From NCBI GenBank assembly GCA_965230485.1, contig CBDDLA010000001.1, positions 3,038,001 through 3,102,000 on the forward strand: a stretch of DNA of 64,000 bases, read 5' to 3'. Position 1 is the stretch's first letter; every line of letters begins with the position of its first letter. Below are positions 27,301 to 35,163 of this stretch, piece by piece. The notes beneath the pieces were generated by a model. The model was not told the DNA's origin, did no database searches, and saw only the letters and a program-made list of their open reading frames with translations. This DNA comes from Putridiphycobacter sp965230485. Lineage in GTDB: Bacteria > Bacteroidota > Bacteroidia > Flavobacteriales_D > Crocinitomicaceae. The position numbers and the translations under genes were made by a program.

Positions 27301-28173
27301 AAATATGAATTTGAAGACGAAATAGATCCATTGGTAACCGCTGGTTGTTACGATCATCCGTTTAAGATAAATAACTTGAGTTCAAGTCAAGATGTTATTT
27401 CAGCAGGAGGGGTAGTTACAAACCCTGCTACAGATGTAACCAAGATGAATACTACCTGGAATATAATTGGAGCGAATATCAGTACATCAAACTCATCAGG
27501 TTTAAGTCCGGTTTTTAGTAATTTATCAATTCCTGGATTGTATGATATAGAAGTTAAAATAAGGACGGAACAGGGTTGTGAACAAATAGAATACCTTACC
27601 GAAATAATTGAAGTGTACAATCACCCAGTTGCTAATTTTGTTTTTTCACCAAATCAAGTGACTATATATAATTCTCAAGCTAATTTTAATGATATTTCAG
27701 AAGGAAATCCAGTAGAATGGTCATGGCAGTTTTTTGGCGGACCAACACCAAACACATCTACTCAAAAAAACCCAGTTATTAATTATGAAGAAGGTAAGCC
27801 TGGCAACTTTCAAGTAGACTTGACGATAACAGATGAAAACGGCTGTCAGGATAAAACGACCAAGTATATTGATGTTGTCAATGATGTCAATATTTTTGCA
27901 CCAAATATTTTTACACCAGATGGAGATGATATCAATGCAAATTGGAGAGTTTATATTAGCGGGATAGATATATATGATTATCATTTGTCTATTTTTAATA
28001 GATGGGGTGAGTTAGTATTTGAATCATTTGATCAGGAAGCAGCTTGGGATGGAACATATGGTAATTCTGGTGAAGTTGCACTTTCTGGAAATTATGTTTG
28101 GATTGTTGATGCGAAAGACCTTCGAAAAGATAATAGATATTCATTTACTGGTTCCCTATTAATTTTGAAGTAA
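24376..28173 (+). CDS. Large secreted multidomain protein with type B T9SS sorting domain
   Basis: A 1265-residue secreted protein. After the signal peptide (to about residue 20) comes a CUB-like domain (NELLTITICPDVPGDYITLVW, NITVFDGDD). A PKD-like domain (WVWNWNDGSS...HSFSQPGQYTVQLTVIDDNDC) follows, then a proprotein-convertase P-like domain (SICVEMEHSFIDDFVLQVQCP, WNLLFTDLVNLDDGSL). Several Ig-like segments and another PKD unit (VEWSWQFFGG) precede the C-terminal gliding-motility-associated sorting domain (FAPNIFTPDGDDINANW, IFNRWGELVFES, WDGTYGNSG, GNYVWIVDAKD). Such proteins are exported by the type IX system and stay at the surface. An adhesion or complex-capture role is plausible but unproven. 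A terminator follows. Confidence 0.9.
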   Translation: MGSKIFALIFIAMSFIGVSQSTPIVMNPASNGSTINSCLATLFDSGGSGTGSGQYQNNELLTITICPDVPGDYITLVWTVFNLDPTNTSAVPNQTNADNITVFDGDDITAPSLGTYFSGDVSPGDVFGATTTNPTGCLTIQFASNNVGVGDFNAQLSCATPCDPPFADGIIVNADNSTGDSIAVCIDEEITFQDNGSTAGASGLFVLEKWVWNWNDGSSNDTLLSGAAVPHSFSQPGQYTVQLTVIDDNDCINANATDIRVFVSTFPTFIPFPVDTTLCIGESLTLTAAPSVYDQTWTGFPSQVTNPDNCLEDSPGIAQPTPLPLTGFDPTTTLTNANPDILSICVEMEHSFIDDFVLQVQCPTGQVMTLHQQGGGGIQLGDPEQGVIDCGDQGTFGTPWTYCFDAASTQTWAQAATAGGTNLVPNSSPTDQSLVAGNYAPADPLGFAALDGCPINGTWNLLFTDLVNLDDGSLPSWSINFASNLYPPVTVFTPVTGLGSDSSFWQLGDPSITYNSVDFDTIVIAPTTAGSETYNYSLVNNFGCTFDTSITITVDSLRPINAGPDITICGGQPVIIGPDSTSGINCEYRLLLFDSFGDSWNGNEIEVTTQAGGAVTFPGPAVDSLWVTLPVTNGENIIIDFNNIGAFSNECEIYLFDGSGNLVYSDGLAGAPSNNPQNVVANCFLGYSFSWTPTANILSSPTVINPQVNPPVSTTYTLSTFPTAHPMCISTDDVEVLIGPLIDPGNDTIANICINQGPVDLFNFIGGTPQTNGYWITSAGVMVNMPIDPATFTPGIYEYRIDSLNCSLSSFLTVNIIDLPITMVTTDVTCATASDGTIDLSSPFANSFSIDGGSTFQPIGLFQNLSSGTYNIVITSAPNGNCNASTIAVIDEPDSLEITFLTPSSIVCENIDLQASASGGNGNYTFTWDHNLGNGKTVDYSPTFSDSVCVTLSEDCPSPTVSKCTYMTVFAPVDFKYEFEDEIDPLVTAGCYDHPFKINNLSSSQDVISAGGVVTNPATDVTKMNTTWNIIGANISTSNSSGLSPVFSNLSIPGLYDIEVKIRTEQGCEQIEYLTEIIEVYNHPVANFVFSPNQVTIYNSQANFNDISEGNPVEWSWQFFGGPTPNTSTQKNPVINYEEGKPGNFQVDLTITDENGCQDKTTKYIDVVNDVNIFAPNIFTPDGDDINANWRVYISGIDIYDYHLSIFNRWGELVFESFDQEAAWDGTYGNSGEVALSGNYVWIVDAKDLRKDNRYSFTGSLLILK

Positions 28174-28193
28174 TGTTCTTGATGATAAATTTT

Positions 28194-28225
28194 AAAAAAA
28201 GGAAGACGAGCGTCTTCCTTTTTTT
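28194..28225 (+). terminator. Terminator after the large secreted protein
   Basis: Inverted repeat AAAAAAAGGAAGACG / CGTCTTCCTTTTTTT with a tiny loop, 21 bases after the stop. Its T run continues into the promoter box of the next gene. Confidence 0.92.
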
Positions 28226-28232
28226 ATTTTTG
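28225..28232 (+). promoter_or_regulatory. -7 box at the end of the terminator T tract
   Basis: TATTTTTG, an exact TAnnTTTG match formed by the terminator T tract, ends 6 bases before the ATG at 28239. No -33 element is evident. Confidence 0.4.
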
Positions 28233-28238
28233 TAGCCT

Positions 28239-28844
28239 ATGGAAAAGTCAATTGGACAAAGAATTAGTTTTTTTGATGACAAAAAAGTTTGTAGTATTGT
28301 TATTTATCCTGCTAGGAAGAGGTGGAAGGAAGCCCTCCTTTTCACATGGCTTTTGGCCTACAGCTTTGTAGGAATTTACATGATATATTTACTATTATTC
28401 GGGTTAGATACTATCGATAATAGTGCGTTTCAAGGAGATAAAACAGAGGTATTAAGGAATCAAAAAATTTATTTAACTGTTTTTATTGCGTTTTGGGCCT
28501 ATTTTGAGTATAAAGTTTTGAGGGGTTTTTTATGGTTAATTAAAGGAAAAGAGCTTATTAAAATAACAAAAAGTGAATTAATTATTAAGAATTCAATACT
28601 TGGTTATGGTAAAGCTTACAAAGTTTTTATTGATAATATTAAAGACTTTAACATGGTTGAGCATAAAACCTTTTCTTTCGGTTTTGATTATGAAAATGCG
28701 TTTTGGCGACAAGGAACAAATAGTTTAAGTTTTACTGCAAATGGTAAATCAATTGGATTTGCTAAAAAAATAGCTGAAAAAGAAGCAAATTTATTAATGA
28801 GATTAATGAAAGATAGAATGAAGAAATTATCTAAGACCTCATAA
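28239..28844 (+). CDS. Hypothetical membrane protein
   Basis: A 201-residue protein with two likely membrane helices (ALLFTWLLAYSFVGIYMIYLLLFG, and KIYLTVFIAFWAYFEYKVL), followed by a cytoplasmic C-terminal part of about 90 residues with beta strands (ELIKITKSELIIKNSILGYGK). The TM-TM-beta pattern resembles bacterial PH-like domain proteins, but the family is not identified. It converges with crcB and their ends overlap by 14 bases. Confidence 0.65.
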   Translation: MEKSIGQRISFFDDKKVCSIVIYPARKRWKEALLFTWLLAYSFVGIYMIYLLLFGLDTIDNSAFQGDKTEVLRNQKIYLTVFIAFWAYFEYKVLRGFLWLIKGKELIKITKSELIIKNSILGYGKAYKVFIDNIKDFNMVEHKTFSFGFDYENAFWRQGTNSLSFTANGKSIGFAKKIAEKEANLLMRLMKDRMKKLSKTS

Positions 28845-29202
28845 GTAGCCATAGAATGAAAAAACCAAGACTTAAACTAATAACTACATTAAAAAAGGCA
28901 ATGGTAAAAAAGCCGGATTTCATCAATTGAACAGTCTCATATCCAAAAGTAGAAAAGGTAGAAAAACTGCCGCAAAGTCCAATCACCAAAAAATACTTTA
29001 ACCACATATTGTCTTCCACTTTACCTTTCATGATGTAAATAGTGACTCCCAAAATACTACATGCTAAAATATTTGAAACCAATGTAGCAAGTGGAAAGTT
29101 TGAAGGCACTATTTGGTTTTGTAAGCGCGTTAAAGAGTACCTAAAAAGGCTCCCTATACCTCCTCCTAAAAAAATAAGACTACTAATTTTTAATAACTCC
29201 AT
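28831..29202 (-). CDS. crcB: Fluoride-specific ion channel FluC/CrcB
   Basis: A 123-residue four-helix membrane protein that exports fluoride as a dual-topology dimer. The start at 29202 gives MELLKISSLIFLGGGIGSLFRYSLTR, with the conserved GG and Arg; longer frames lack this look. The typical Asn in TLVSNILAC and the GLCGSFSTFSTFGYE segment with pore Phe and Ser/Thr residues are present. A single copy is seen here, so it probably forms homodimers. It overlaps the PAP2 gene start-to-stop by 20 bases on the same strand and overlaps the preceding plus-strand gene end-to-end. No fluoride riboswitch was recognised upstream. Confidence 0.93.
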   Translation of the reverse strand: MELLKISSLIFLGGGIGSLFRYSLTRLQNQIVPSNFPLATLVSNILACSILGVTIYIMKGKVEDNMWLKYFLVIGLCGSFSTFSTFGYETVQLMKSGFFTIAFFNVVISLSLGFFILWLLMRS

Positions 29203-29776
29203 ATTTTTTAAAAAACGGTTTTGAAATGTAAAATACGAATAATCCAATGACTGTTCCCAAAATTGCACCAACAAAAACATCTCCTGGATAATGTACCCCT
29301 AAATATATTCTGCTGTAACCAATAATTGCGGCCCATAAAAACAACCCATACCATTTTTTAGAATACTTACTAAATACAACAACAAGAAAAGTAGTGATGG
29401 CAAAAAAATTAGCTGCGTGAGAAGAAACAAAACCATACATCCCACCTAAATAGGCTTCTCCATTAGGTTTTGAAAAAGTATGTACTAAACCTTTTAATTC
29501 TAAATTGTGAGTGGGCCGATACCTTTGAAAAACATTTTTAAAAGCCTCTACTGAAATTCTATCTGCTAAAAGTACACAAACTGCAAGTCCTAAAATTATG
29601 ATGATCAAAAGTGGCCATCCACCTTTTTTGAAGGCGTAAAAAAAGAAAAAAAGAAAAACCGGAATCCATAGTACTACAGTACTGATATACCACATAACGA
29701 CATCAAACATTGGGGAATGTATGCCATTAAGAAAAAGAAAAATACTTTTATCAATTTGCTCTAACCAATCCAGCAT
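29183..29776 (-). CDS. PAP2-family lipid phosphatase
   Basis: A 197-residue membrane protein from the ATG at 29776 (MLDWLEQIDKSIFLFLNG, as in related proteins); ATG/TTG codons at 29809 and 29818 would add 11-14 residues. The three phosphatase motifs appear in order: K-x6-RP (KNVFQRYRP), the S-x-H core in GFVSSHAANFF (Ser in place of the usual Pro-Ser-Gly-His) and SR-x5-H-x3-D (SRIYLGVHYPGD). It probably dephosphorylates undecaprenyl pyrophosphate or phosphatidate at the inner membrane. It overlaps crcB by 20 bases. Confidence 0.88.
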   Translation of the reverse strand: MLDWLEQIDKSIFLFLNGIHSPMFDVVMWYISTVVLWIPVFLFFFFYAFKKGGWPLLIIIILGLAVCVLLADRISVEAFKNVFQRYRPTHNLELKGLVHTFSKPNGEAYLGGMYGFVSSHAANFFAITTFLVVVFSKYSKKWYGLFLWAAIIGYSRIYLGVHYPGDVFVGAILGTVIGLFVFYISKPFFKKYGVIKN

Positions 29777-29896
29777 TCTATAAATTTCATTTGATTCAAA
29801 ACTAATCATAATCCGCAAAAGTTTACCGTTAATTTAGGTTATTATACCGTTGACTAAGTACGAATACATTTTTAAATTAATTCGCTTATAATATGT

Positions 29897-29904
29897 TATA
29901 TTTG
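29897..29904 (+). promoter_or_regulatory. -7 box for the TonB receptor gene
   Basis: TATATTTG, an exact TAnnTTTG match, ends 17 bases before the ATG at 29922. The -33 element is not clear. Confidence 0.5.
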
Positions 29905-29921
29905 GCTCTTAAATTTATTTT

Positions 29922-32228
29922 ATGAATAAAATCATAGGTTCATTTTTATTTCTATTTGTATCAATCAACTTGTTTGCTCAGAGCGGCACAGTAAGAGGTT
30001 TTATTAAAAGTAGTGATGATGGAAACGCAATTCCTTTTGTAAGAGTTGTAATTGAAGAACTAAAAACAGGAGCAAATACAGATTTTAACGGATTTTATTC
30101 AATTCCAAAAATCCCTGTTGGAACATACACCTTAAAAGCAACAAATGTTGAATATGTTACGTTCGAAGAAAAAATAAAAATTACAGATGAAGGTATACTA
30201 ACACTTAACATAGAAATGGATAAAGGGAAGGTCCTGGGAGAGGTTGAGGTAAACGCCACTGAAAAAGAAAAAAAGACGGAAGTTCAAACATCTGTCATTA
30301 AAATTAGTCAAAAAGACATTCTGCGTGTACCAACAACTGGAGGGGACGCTGATATAGCTACTTATTTTCAAACTGTGCCTGGTGTCGTCTCTACAGGAGA
30401 TCAGGGTGGACAAGTTTATGTTCGTGGTGGTACACCAATTCAGAACAAAATATTATTGGATGGAATGACCATATACAATCCATTTCACTCAATAGGATTT
30501 TTCTCGGTATTTGAAACAGACCTTATAAAAACAGCCGATATTTATACGGGAGGCTTTAATGGCAAATACGGTGGAAGAATCTCTTCAATAATGGATGTCA
30601 AATATAGGGATGGGAATAGAAAACGAATGTCTGGTTTAGTCGGTGTCTCACCATTTACCAGTAAAGTTCTGCTTGAAGGACCAATTTCAAAAAAAGACAA
30701 TATTTCATTTATTCTATCTACTAAATTTTCTCTTTTAGATCAAACATCTAAGGCCTTATACCCGTATGTAAATGAAGGGGAGGGGTTACCATTCAATTTT
30801 ACTGATTTTTACGGAAAAGTGTCTTTTTCAGGGGGATCAGGTAGCCAATTTAATGTTTTTGGCTTTTCCTTTAATGATAATGTGAGGTATCAAGCGATAA
30901 GCGACTTCAATTGGAACTCATTTGGTCTAGGATCGAACTTTGCCTTTGTACCTCAGTCTTCTCAATTGTACTTGAAGGGAAGGATCAATTTTTCGCAATA
31001 TGATATCACTTTAGAAGAAACAGGTTTGCCTGCTAGAAGCTCAGGTATTAGTGGTTTTGAAATGGCATTTGATTTCACATACTTCTTAGAGGAAAAGAGT
31101 CAAGTAGATTTTGGTTTTCAGTTTAATTATTTCACGAATGAATTTGTAACCACAAATACAGAAAATAAAGTAATTGAAGTTGCAGGTAATCAGCCAGAGG
31201 TTGGACTCTATACAAGCTATAAGAAAGTAGCGGGTCGTTTAGTACTTGAGCCTAGTTTCAGACTTCAAATTTATCCAGAATTAGGACTTCTTTCTCCAGA
31301 GCCAAGGCTTGGAGGTAAGTTCAATTTAACTGAAGATTGGCGAATAAAATTTGCAACCGGATATTTTACTCAAAACTATGTTAGTACAACATCTGATAGA
31401 GATGTCGTTAATTTATTTTATGGATTTTTGAATTCTCCGACTAATTTTCCTGATAATTTTACTCAACCTGACGGAGATGTAATAGAGATTAACAATGGAC
31501 TTCAGAAAGCATATCATGCTATTTTTGGAACTGAATACGATTTAACCAAAAAAGTATCTTTAAACATAGAGGCTTACTACAAGTGGTTCAATCAATTAAC
31601 TAATGTGAATCCTAATAAGGTTTTTGAAGATTCTCCAGAAAATAATGACGTTGATGATCTTTTTAAAAAAGATTTTATTATTGAAAGTGGTCAGGCAATG
31701 GGGGCTGATGTTGTTTTAAAGTATAATACAAAAAAATTCTATTTTTGGTCGGCCTATTCAATAGGCAGAGTAACTAGGTGGAACGGGTTCGATACTTATT
31801 TTCCTGTTTTTGATAGAAGGCATAACTTAAATATTATCTCAACGTACTCTTTTGGAGAGGACGAATCTTGGGAAGTTAGTCTGAGATGGAATTTAGGGTC
31901 AGGACTTCCTTTTAAGAAGACAATAGGAGTTGGTGAGGTACCTGTTATTAATACTGTTGGAGAAGATTATGTTTCGGCAAATAATGCAGATCTAACACTT
32001 CTATATGAAGACTTAAATACTGGAAGGTTGCCGACTTATCATAGGCTTGATATCAATATTAAAAAGACCATTGAATCTAAAAAATACAGAAACATGTCAT
32101 GGGAAATTATCGGAGGGGTGACTAATGCCTATAGTAGACGAAATATCTTTTATATCAATAGGGTTACATCAGAGAGAGTTGATCAATTACCAATAATGCC
32201 TAGCATTTCCTTATCTTGGCGATTCTAA
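29922..32228 (+). CDS. TonB-dependent outer-membrane receptor
   Basis: A 768-residue receptor. After a signal peptide (to SINLFAQ) there is a carboxypeptidase-regulatory-like beta-sandwich (VRGFIKSSDDGNAIPFVRVVIEE...TDFNGFYSIPKIPVGTYTLKA). The TonB plug follows (TPVQVGDADIATYFQTVPGVVS-type segment, then VYVRGGTPIQNKILLDGMTIYNPFHS), and then a 22-strand-type barrel that ends with a terminal aromatic (SISLSWRF). This is the SusC/RagA-style layout without an adjacent SusD gene, so uptake of siderophores, vitamins or other large substrates is possible. The substrate cannot be told. A small exported protein gene follows after 46 bases and may be cotranscribed. Confidence 0.93.
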   Translation: MNKIIGSFLFLFVSINLFAQSGTVRGFIKSSDDGNAIPFVRVVIEELKTGANTDFNGFYSIPKIPVGTYTLKATNVEYVTFEEKIKITDEGILTLNIEMDKGKVLGEVEVNATEKEKKTEVQTSVIKISQKDILRVPTTGGDADIATYFQTVPGVVSTGDQGGQVYVRGGTPIQNKILLDGMTIYNPFHSIGFFSVFETDLIKTADIYTGGFNGKYGGRISSIMDVKYRDGNRKRMSGLVGVSPFTSKVLLEGPISKKDNISFILSTKFSLLDQTSKALYPYVNEGEGLPFNFTDFYGKVSFSGGSGSQFNVFGFSFNDNVRYQAISDFNWNSFGLGSNFAFVPQSSQLYLKGRINFSQYDITLEETGLPARSSGISGFEMAFDFTYFLEEKSQVDFGFQFNYFTNEFVTTNTENKVIEVAGNQPEVGLYTSYKKVAGRLVLEPSFRLQIYPELGLLSPEPRLGGKFNLTEDWRIKFATGYFTQNYVSTTSDRDVVNLFYGFLNSPTNFPDNFTQPDGDVIEINNGLQKAYHAIFGTEYDLTKKVSLNIEAYYKWFNQLTNVNPNKVFEDSPENNDVDDLFKKDFIIESGQAMGADVVLKYNTKKFYFWSAYSIGRVTRWNGFDTYFPVFDRRHNLNIISTYSFGEDESWEVSLRWNLGSGLPFKKTIGVGEVPVINTVGEDYVSANNADLTLLYEDLNTGRLPTYHRLDINIKKTIESKKYRNMSWEIIGGVTNAYSRRNIFYINRVTSERVDQLPIMPSISLSWRF

Positions 32229-32274
32229 ATATTTAGTACTTTGTAACAAAGTAACGAGATATTATTATTTAATT

Positions 32275-32781
32275 ATGCGAGGATGTTTAATTATCTTAAT
32301 GTCAGTTTTCCTATTGTCAAATAGTTTAGCAGAAAATCAATCGATTGTTTGGAGTGGTGAAAACGGCAAGGATTGGTTTAAAAATAGACGAAAAAAAAAC
32401 CCTTTTGGATTAAACGTTGGAATTTTAGGACCTAACGGGTGGGGATATCTTTCAGCTGATTACTTTATCGACTCCAAAATAAATGTTGAGGGAGGTTTTG
32501 GTATTCAAACAAATGGTATTAATCCAATATCATTATTTTTAGGTGTAAAATATCATTTAGGTGCCAAGTTTTTAGCTGGTATAACACCCTATTTTGGTGT
32601 GATGGATGCATTCTTTTGGAATGGTGGGGATTTTTATCAACATAATTTGTATTTCCCAATTGGCTTACATAAAATAAAACGTAATAAGTGGACTTGGGCA
32701 GTTGAAGTGGCCTATCAGTTTAATCAGTATGCTAACAGAAATATTTGGGGATCTCTTAAGATTGGTTATAGAATTTTCTAA
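32275..32781 (+). CDS. Hypothetical exported protein, barrel-like
   Basis: A 168-residue protein with signal peptide (LIILMSVFLLSNSLAENQ). The mature part has Gly/aromatic-rich strands (FGLNVGILGPNGWGYLSADYFI, INVEGGFGIQ, GITPYFGVMDAFFWNGG) and ends KIGYRIF, a terminal aromatic typical of outer-membrane barrels. It is 46 bases after the TonB receptor and may help at the outer membrane. The family is not recognised. Confidence 0.65.
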   Translation: MRGCLIILMSVFLLSNSLAENQSIVWSGENGKDWFKNRRKKNPFGLNVGILGPNGWGYLSADYFIDSKINVEGGFGIQTNGINPISLFLGVKYHLGAKFLAGITPYFGVMDAFFWNGGDFYQHNLYFPIGLHKIKRNKWTWAVEVAYQFNQYANRNIWGSLKIGYRIF

Positions 32782-32882
32782 ACTTTCCCTAATCTTTAAT
32801 AAAAGATTTAATTCGTATTTTTCGCTCACTTTCAATGAACTTTATTAACTTGAGGTTGTAGGCAGAAACATATTAGAATAAA

Positions 32883-33611
32883 ATGAAAATTAAGATTTTT
32901 TTATTGGCACTACTCGTTTGTCTTAACTCTGCGATTTATAGTCAATCACAGAAAGAAAAGTTTTATCAGGCGATTGTTAATGGAGATATTGAGCAACAAC
33001 ATAAAATCGCTGCGAATTTAACAAGCTCTTATTCTAACTTTACTTATTCTTACTTTGAACTTTTACTTAACAGTTTACCTAATAAGGCCATTCTAATCGC
33101 AAATTCGCTTGATGATTCATATCCAATCAAAATCCTTCAATTAAATCGAAATATAAGGACTGACGTTCAGGTTATATCTTTAAAAATGCTGGCGGATAGT
33201 TCATATGTTAGCACAATTAATAATGATTACGGCTTAAAGATTAGAAATGAATCTACTCGTTTACAGGTTAAAAGTATTTTTTCGTCGTCTAAAAATGCTT
33301 TTTTTAGCTCAACAGTTAAGGCGACCTATTGGTATCATCCAACTTACTTTATTTCGGGGTTATACTTGCAGTTGGGTAGTCAAAATAACAGTAAACGATT
33401 AGATGCCTTTTACAAAGAGTTTAGTGAACTCAAATTAAAGCCTCAAAAATTGACAAGTAATGATAAATTGCTCATCAAAAATTTACTGCCACCTCTTATT
33501 ACTTTGTATAAAAATGGAAATAAGTCTTCCAGTTTAAAAAACGATATTTTAATAATCGCTGATATAGCTGGAAATAGGGAAACTGTAACTGCTATTTTAG
33601 ATTCTGATTGA
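32883..33611 (+). CDS. Exported protein of unknown function in an ECF sigma operon
   Basis: A 242-residue exported protein, signal peptide to about residue 20 (CLNSAIYSQS). A central segment (NKAILIANSLDDSYPIKILQLNRNIRTDVQVISLKML) resembles the conserved "DNDTFP...RTDV" motif found in large Bacteroidota membrane proteins of the DUF2723 type. The resemblance is short and only suggestive. The sigma factor gene starts 5 bases after the stop, so the two are transcribed together. It may be a periplasmic sensor or target of the sigma pathway; this is inference. Confidence 0.65.
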   Translation: MKIKIFLLALLVCLNSAIYSQSQKEKFYQAIVNGDIEQQHKIAANLTSSYSNFTYSYFELLLNSLPNKAILIANSLDDSYPIKILQLNRNIRTDVQVISLKMLADSSYVSTINNDYGLKIRNESTRLQVKSIFSSSKNAFFSSTVKATYWYHPTYFISGLYLQLGSQNNSKRLDAFYKEFSELKLKPQKLTSNDKLLIKNLLPPLITLYKNGNKSSSLKNDILIIADIAGNRETVTAILDSD

Positions 33612-33616
33612 TATAG

Positions 33617-34207
33617 ATGAAGTTGTTTAGAAAGGATTATTCAGCTCTGAAAGATGAGCAGCTAATGCAATTTTTTCAAAAAGGAGATAAGAAAGCCTTT
33701 GAAGAAATCTATGATAGATATGCTAATCATTTGGTTAATTTTTTCTATCAAAAATTATGGCAAAATCAAACTGCCGCAGAAGATGCAGCACAAGATATTT
33801 TCGCCAAGTTGATTGGAAATCCTGCATTGTTTGATGCTAAACAGAATTTTAAATCGTGGGTGTTTTCAGTTGCATATAATCGTTGTAAAAATGAGTACAA
33901 AAAGCATGATGTTCGAAAAAATACGGGTTATGATATGCCAGATAGAGATCAAAGCCGCAGTGTTGATTTACAAAGTGATGAACAATTAGATCAGCAAAAC
34001 TTTGGGCGGTCGTTAAAAAAGTTACTTGACGAAATGGATGATAAGCATGCTTCAGTATTTTCTTTAAGACATGAACAGGGTCTTAGCATGAAAGAGATAT
34101 CTGAAGTATTAGGAATTAATGAAGGAACTGTAAAGTCTAGGTTGCACTACGCCACAAAATATTTGGCTAAGGAATTAAGTGTTTACAGAAAAATAATAGA
34201 AAGATGA
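33617..34207 (+). CDS. ECF-type RNA polymerase sigma factor
   Basis: A 196-residue sigma-70 family factor of the extracytoplasmic-function group. Region 2 is seen in FFQKGDKKAFEEIYDRYANHLVNFFYQKL...AEDAAQDIFAKLI and LFDAKQNFKSWVFSVAYNRCKNEYKK. Region 4 is LSMKEISEVLGINEGTVKSRLHYATKYLAK, a helix-turn-helix that contacts the -35-type element. No sigma-1.1 or region 3 is present. It lies between an exported protein and a one-pass membrane protein whose start overlaps by 4 bases; the latter is the probable anti-sigma factor. Confidence 0.95.
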   Translation: MKLFRKDYSALKDEQLMQFFQKGDKKAFEEIYDRYANHLVNFFYQKLWQNQTAAEDAAQDIFAKLIGNPALFDAKQNFKSWVFSVAYNRCKNEYKKHDVRKNTGYDMPDRDQSRSVDLQSDEQLDQQNFGRSLKKLLDEMDDKHASVFSLRHEQGLSMKEISEVLGINEGTVKSRLHYATKYLAKELSVYRKIIER

Positions 34208-35163
34208 GAACTGTAGAGGAAATAGTGAAAGAGAAACAATATTTTGAATTGACTAATGAAGAGTTATTGTTAGTTTCTGAGTTAGCTAAAAATCAGGAAG
34301 AATACGATCAATTAAAATTTCTTTTAACTGAAAGTACGTCATTTTACAATCAAAATAGAATTGAAGCTAGTGATGGTATGAGAGATCATATCATGGAAAA
34401 GCTGTATCCCCCCACTGCTAATAAACCTTTAGCTTGGTATCAGTCATTATGGTTGTTTCTGTTTCCCCCTCATAAACAAATATTTATGTATCCTGCCTTT
34501 CAGTTAGCAGGTATTTGCATTCTATTTATTGGTATATTTTCATTATTGAAAAGCCCGTTTGATGAAAAAACGCTTGCGCAAAATAAGACTGTTAAAAAAG
34601 AAGTAATAACTGAAGAAGACGTTATTGAACCCTTAATTGATGATAAACCCATAGCAGAAGAAGGCATGGAACCCCCAGAAGATATAGAAGATGAATTAAA
34701 AGAAAAAGGCTCTTCCATAAGACTAGATAACAAAGATGAATCTTTAAACCGAGAGCTTAGTGATGAAAAAATAGCAGGTAATACCTCAAAGGACATTAAA
34801 CCTATTTTTAATAGTGCTTTTGATACTAGTCCAGCCACAGTTTCAGATAATATTATTGCGCTTGAAGAAGAAATAGTTGCTGTTCCGGAAAGTCCTGATA
34901 GAGCGAAATATTTAGAAGCTTTGGATACAGAAGAAGATTCATATTCTGATGAAGTGACCAAAGAAATTATAAATGCTAATAATACTGATGCCGAACAAGT
35001 AAAAGTTCTGGCTGCTGAAAAACAAGATTTGAGAATAGTTTCCCTTGAAGGAAAAAGGAAATCTAAATCATTTGGTAACGAATTAAATAAAAGTTTTACT
35101 GATAAAAGCCATTCTGTAACGGATATTAATGGACTTTTAGAATTATTCTTTGAAATTAAGTAA
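34204..35163 (+). CDS. Probable anti-sigma factor, single-pass membrane protein
   Basis: A 319-residue protein overlapping the ECF sigma gene by four bases (ATGA). The N-terminal 90 residues are helical and cytoplasmic, as expected for a sigma-binding domain. One membrane helix (FMYPAFQLAGICILFIGIFSLL) lies around residues 98-120. The remainder is extracytoplasmic, acidic and of low complexity (many Glu/Asp), ending ITDINGLLELFFEIK. No zinc HxxxCxxC motif was seen, so it is not the zinc-finger anti-sigma class. The call rests on gene position and topology. It overlaps a convergent HD-domain gene by 21 bases. Confidence 0.7.
   Translation: MRTVEEIVKEKQYFELTNEELLLVSELAKNQEEYDQLKFLLTESTSFYNQNRIEASDGMRDHIMEKLYPPTANKPLAWYQSLWLFLFPPHKQIFMYPAFQLAGICILFIGIFSLLKSPFDEKTLAQNKTVKKEVITEEDVIEPLIDDKPIAEEGMEPPEDIEDELKEKGSSIRLDNKDESLNRELSDEKIAGNTSKDIKPIFNSAFDTSPATVSDNIIALEEEIVAVPESPDRAKYLEALDTEEDSYSDEVTKEIINANNTDAEQVKVLAAEKQDLRIVSLEGKRKSKSFGNELNKSFTDKSHSVTDINGLLELFFEIK

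Noticed and set aside
32790..32812. Weak AATCTTT/AAAGATT hairpin after the 32275 gene
   Set aside because: Seven A-T pairs only and no following T run, so terminator status is not supported.
34500..34961. Ser-rich 153-codon minus-strand frame
   Set aside because: Antisense shadow of the Glu/Asp-rich outer part of the anti-sigma candidate, with no signal or motif of its own.
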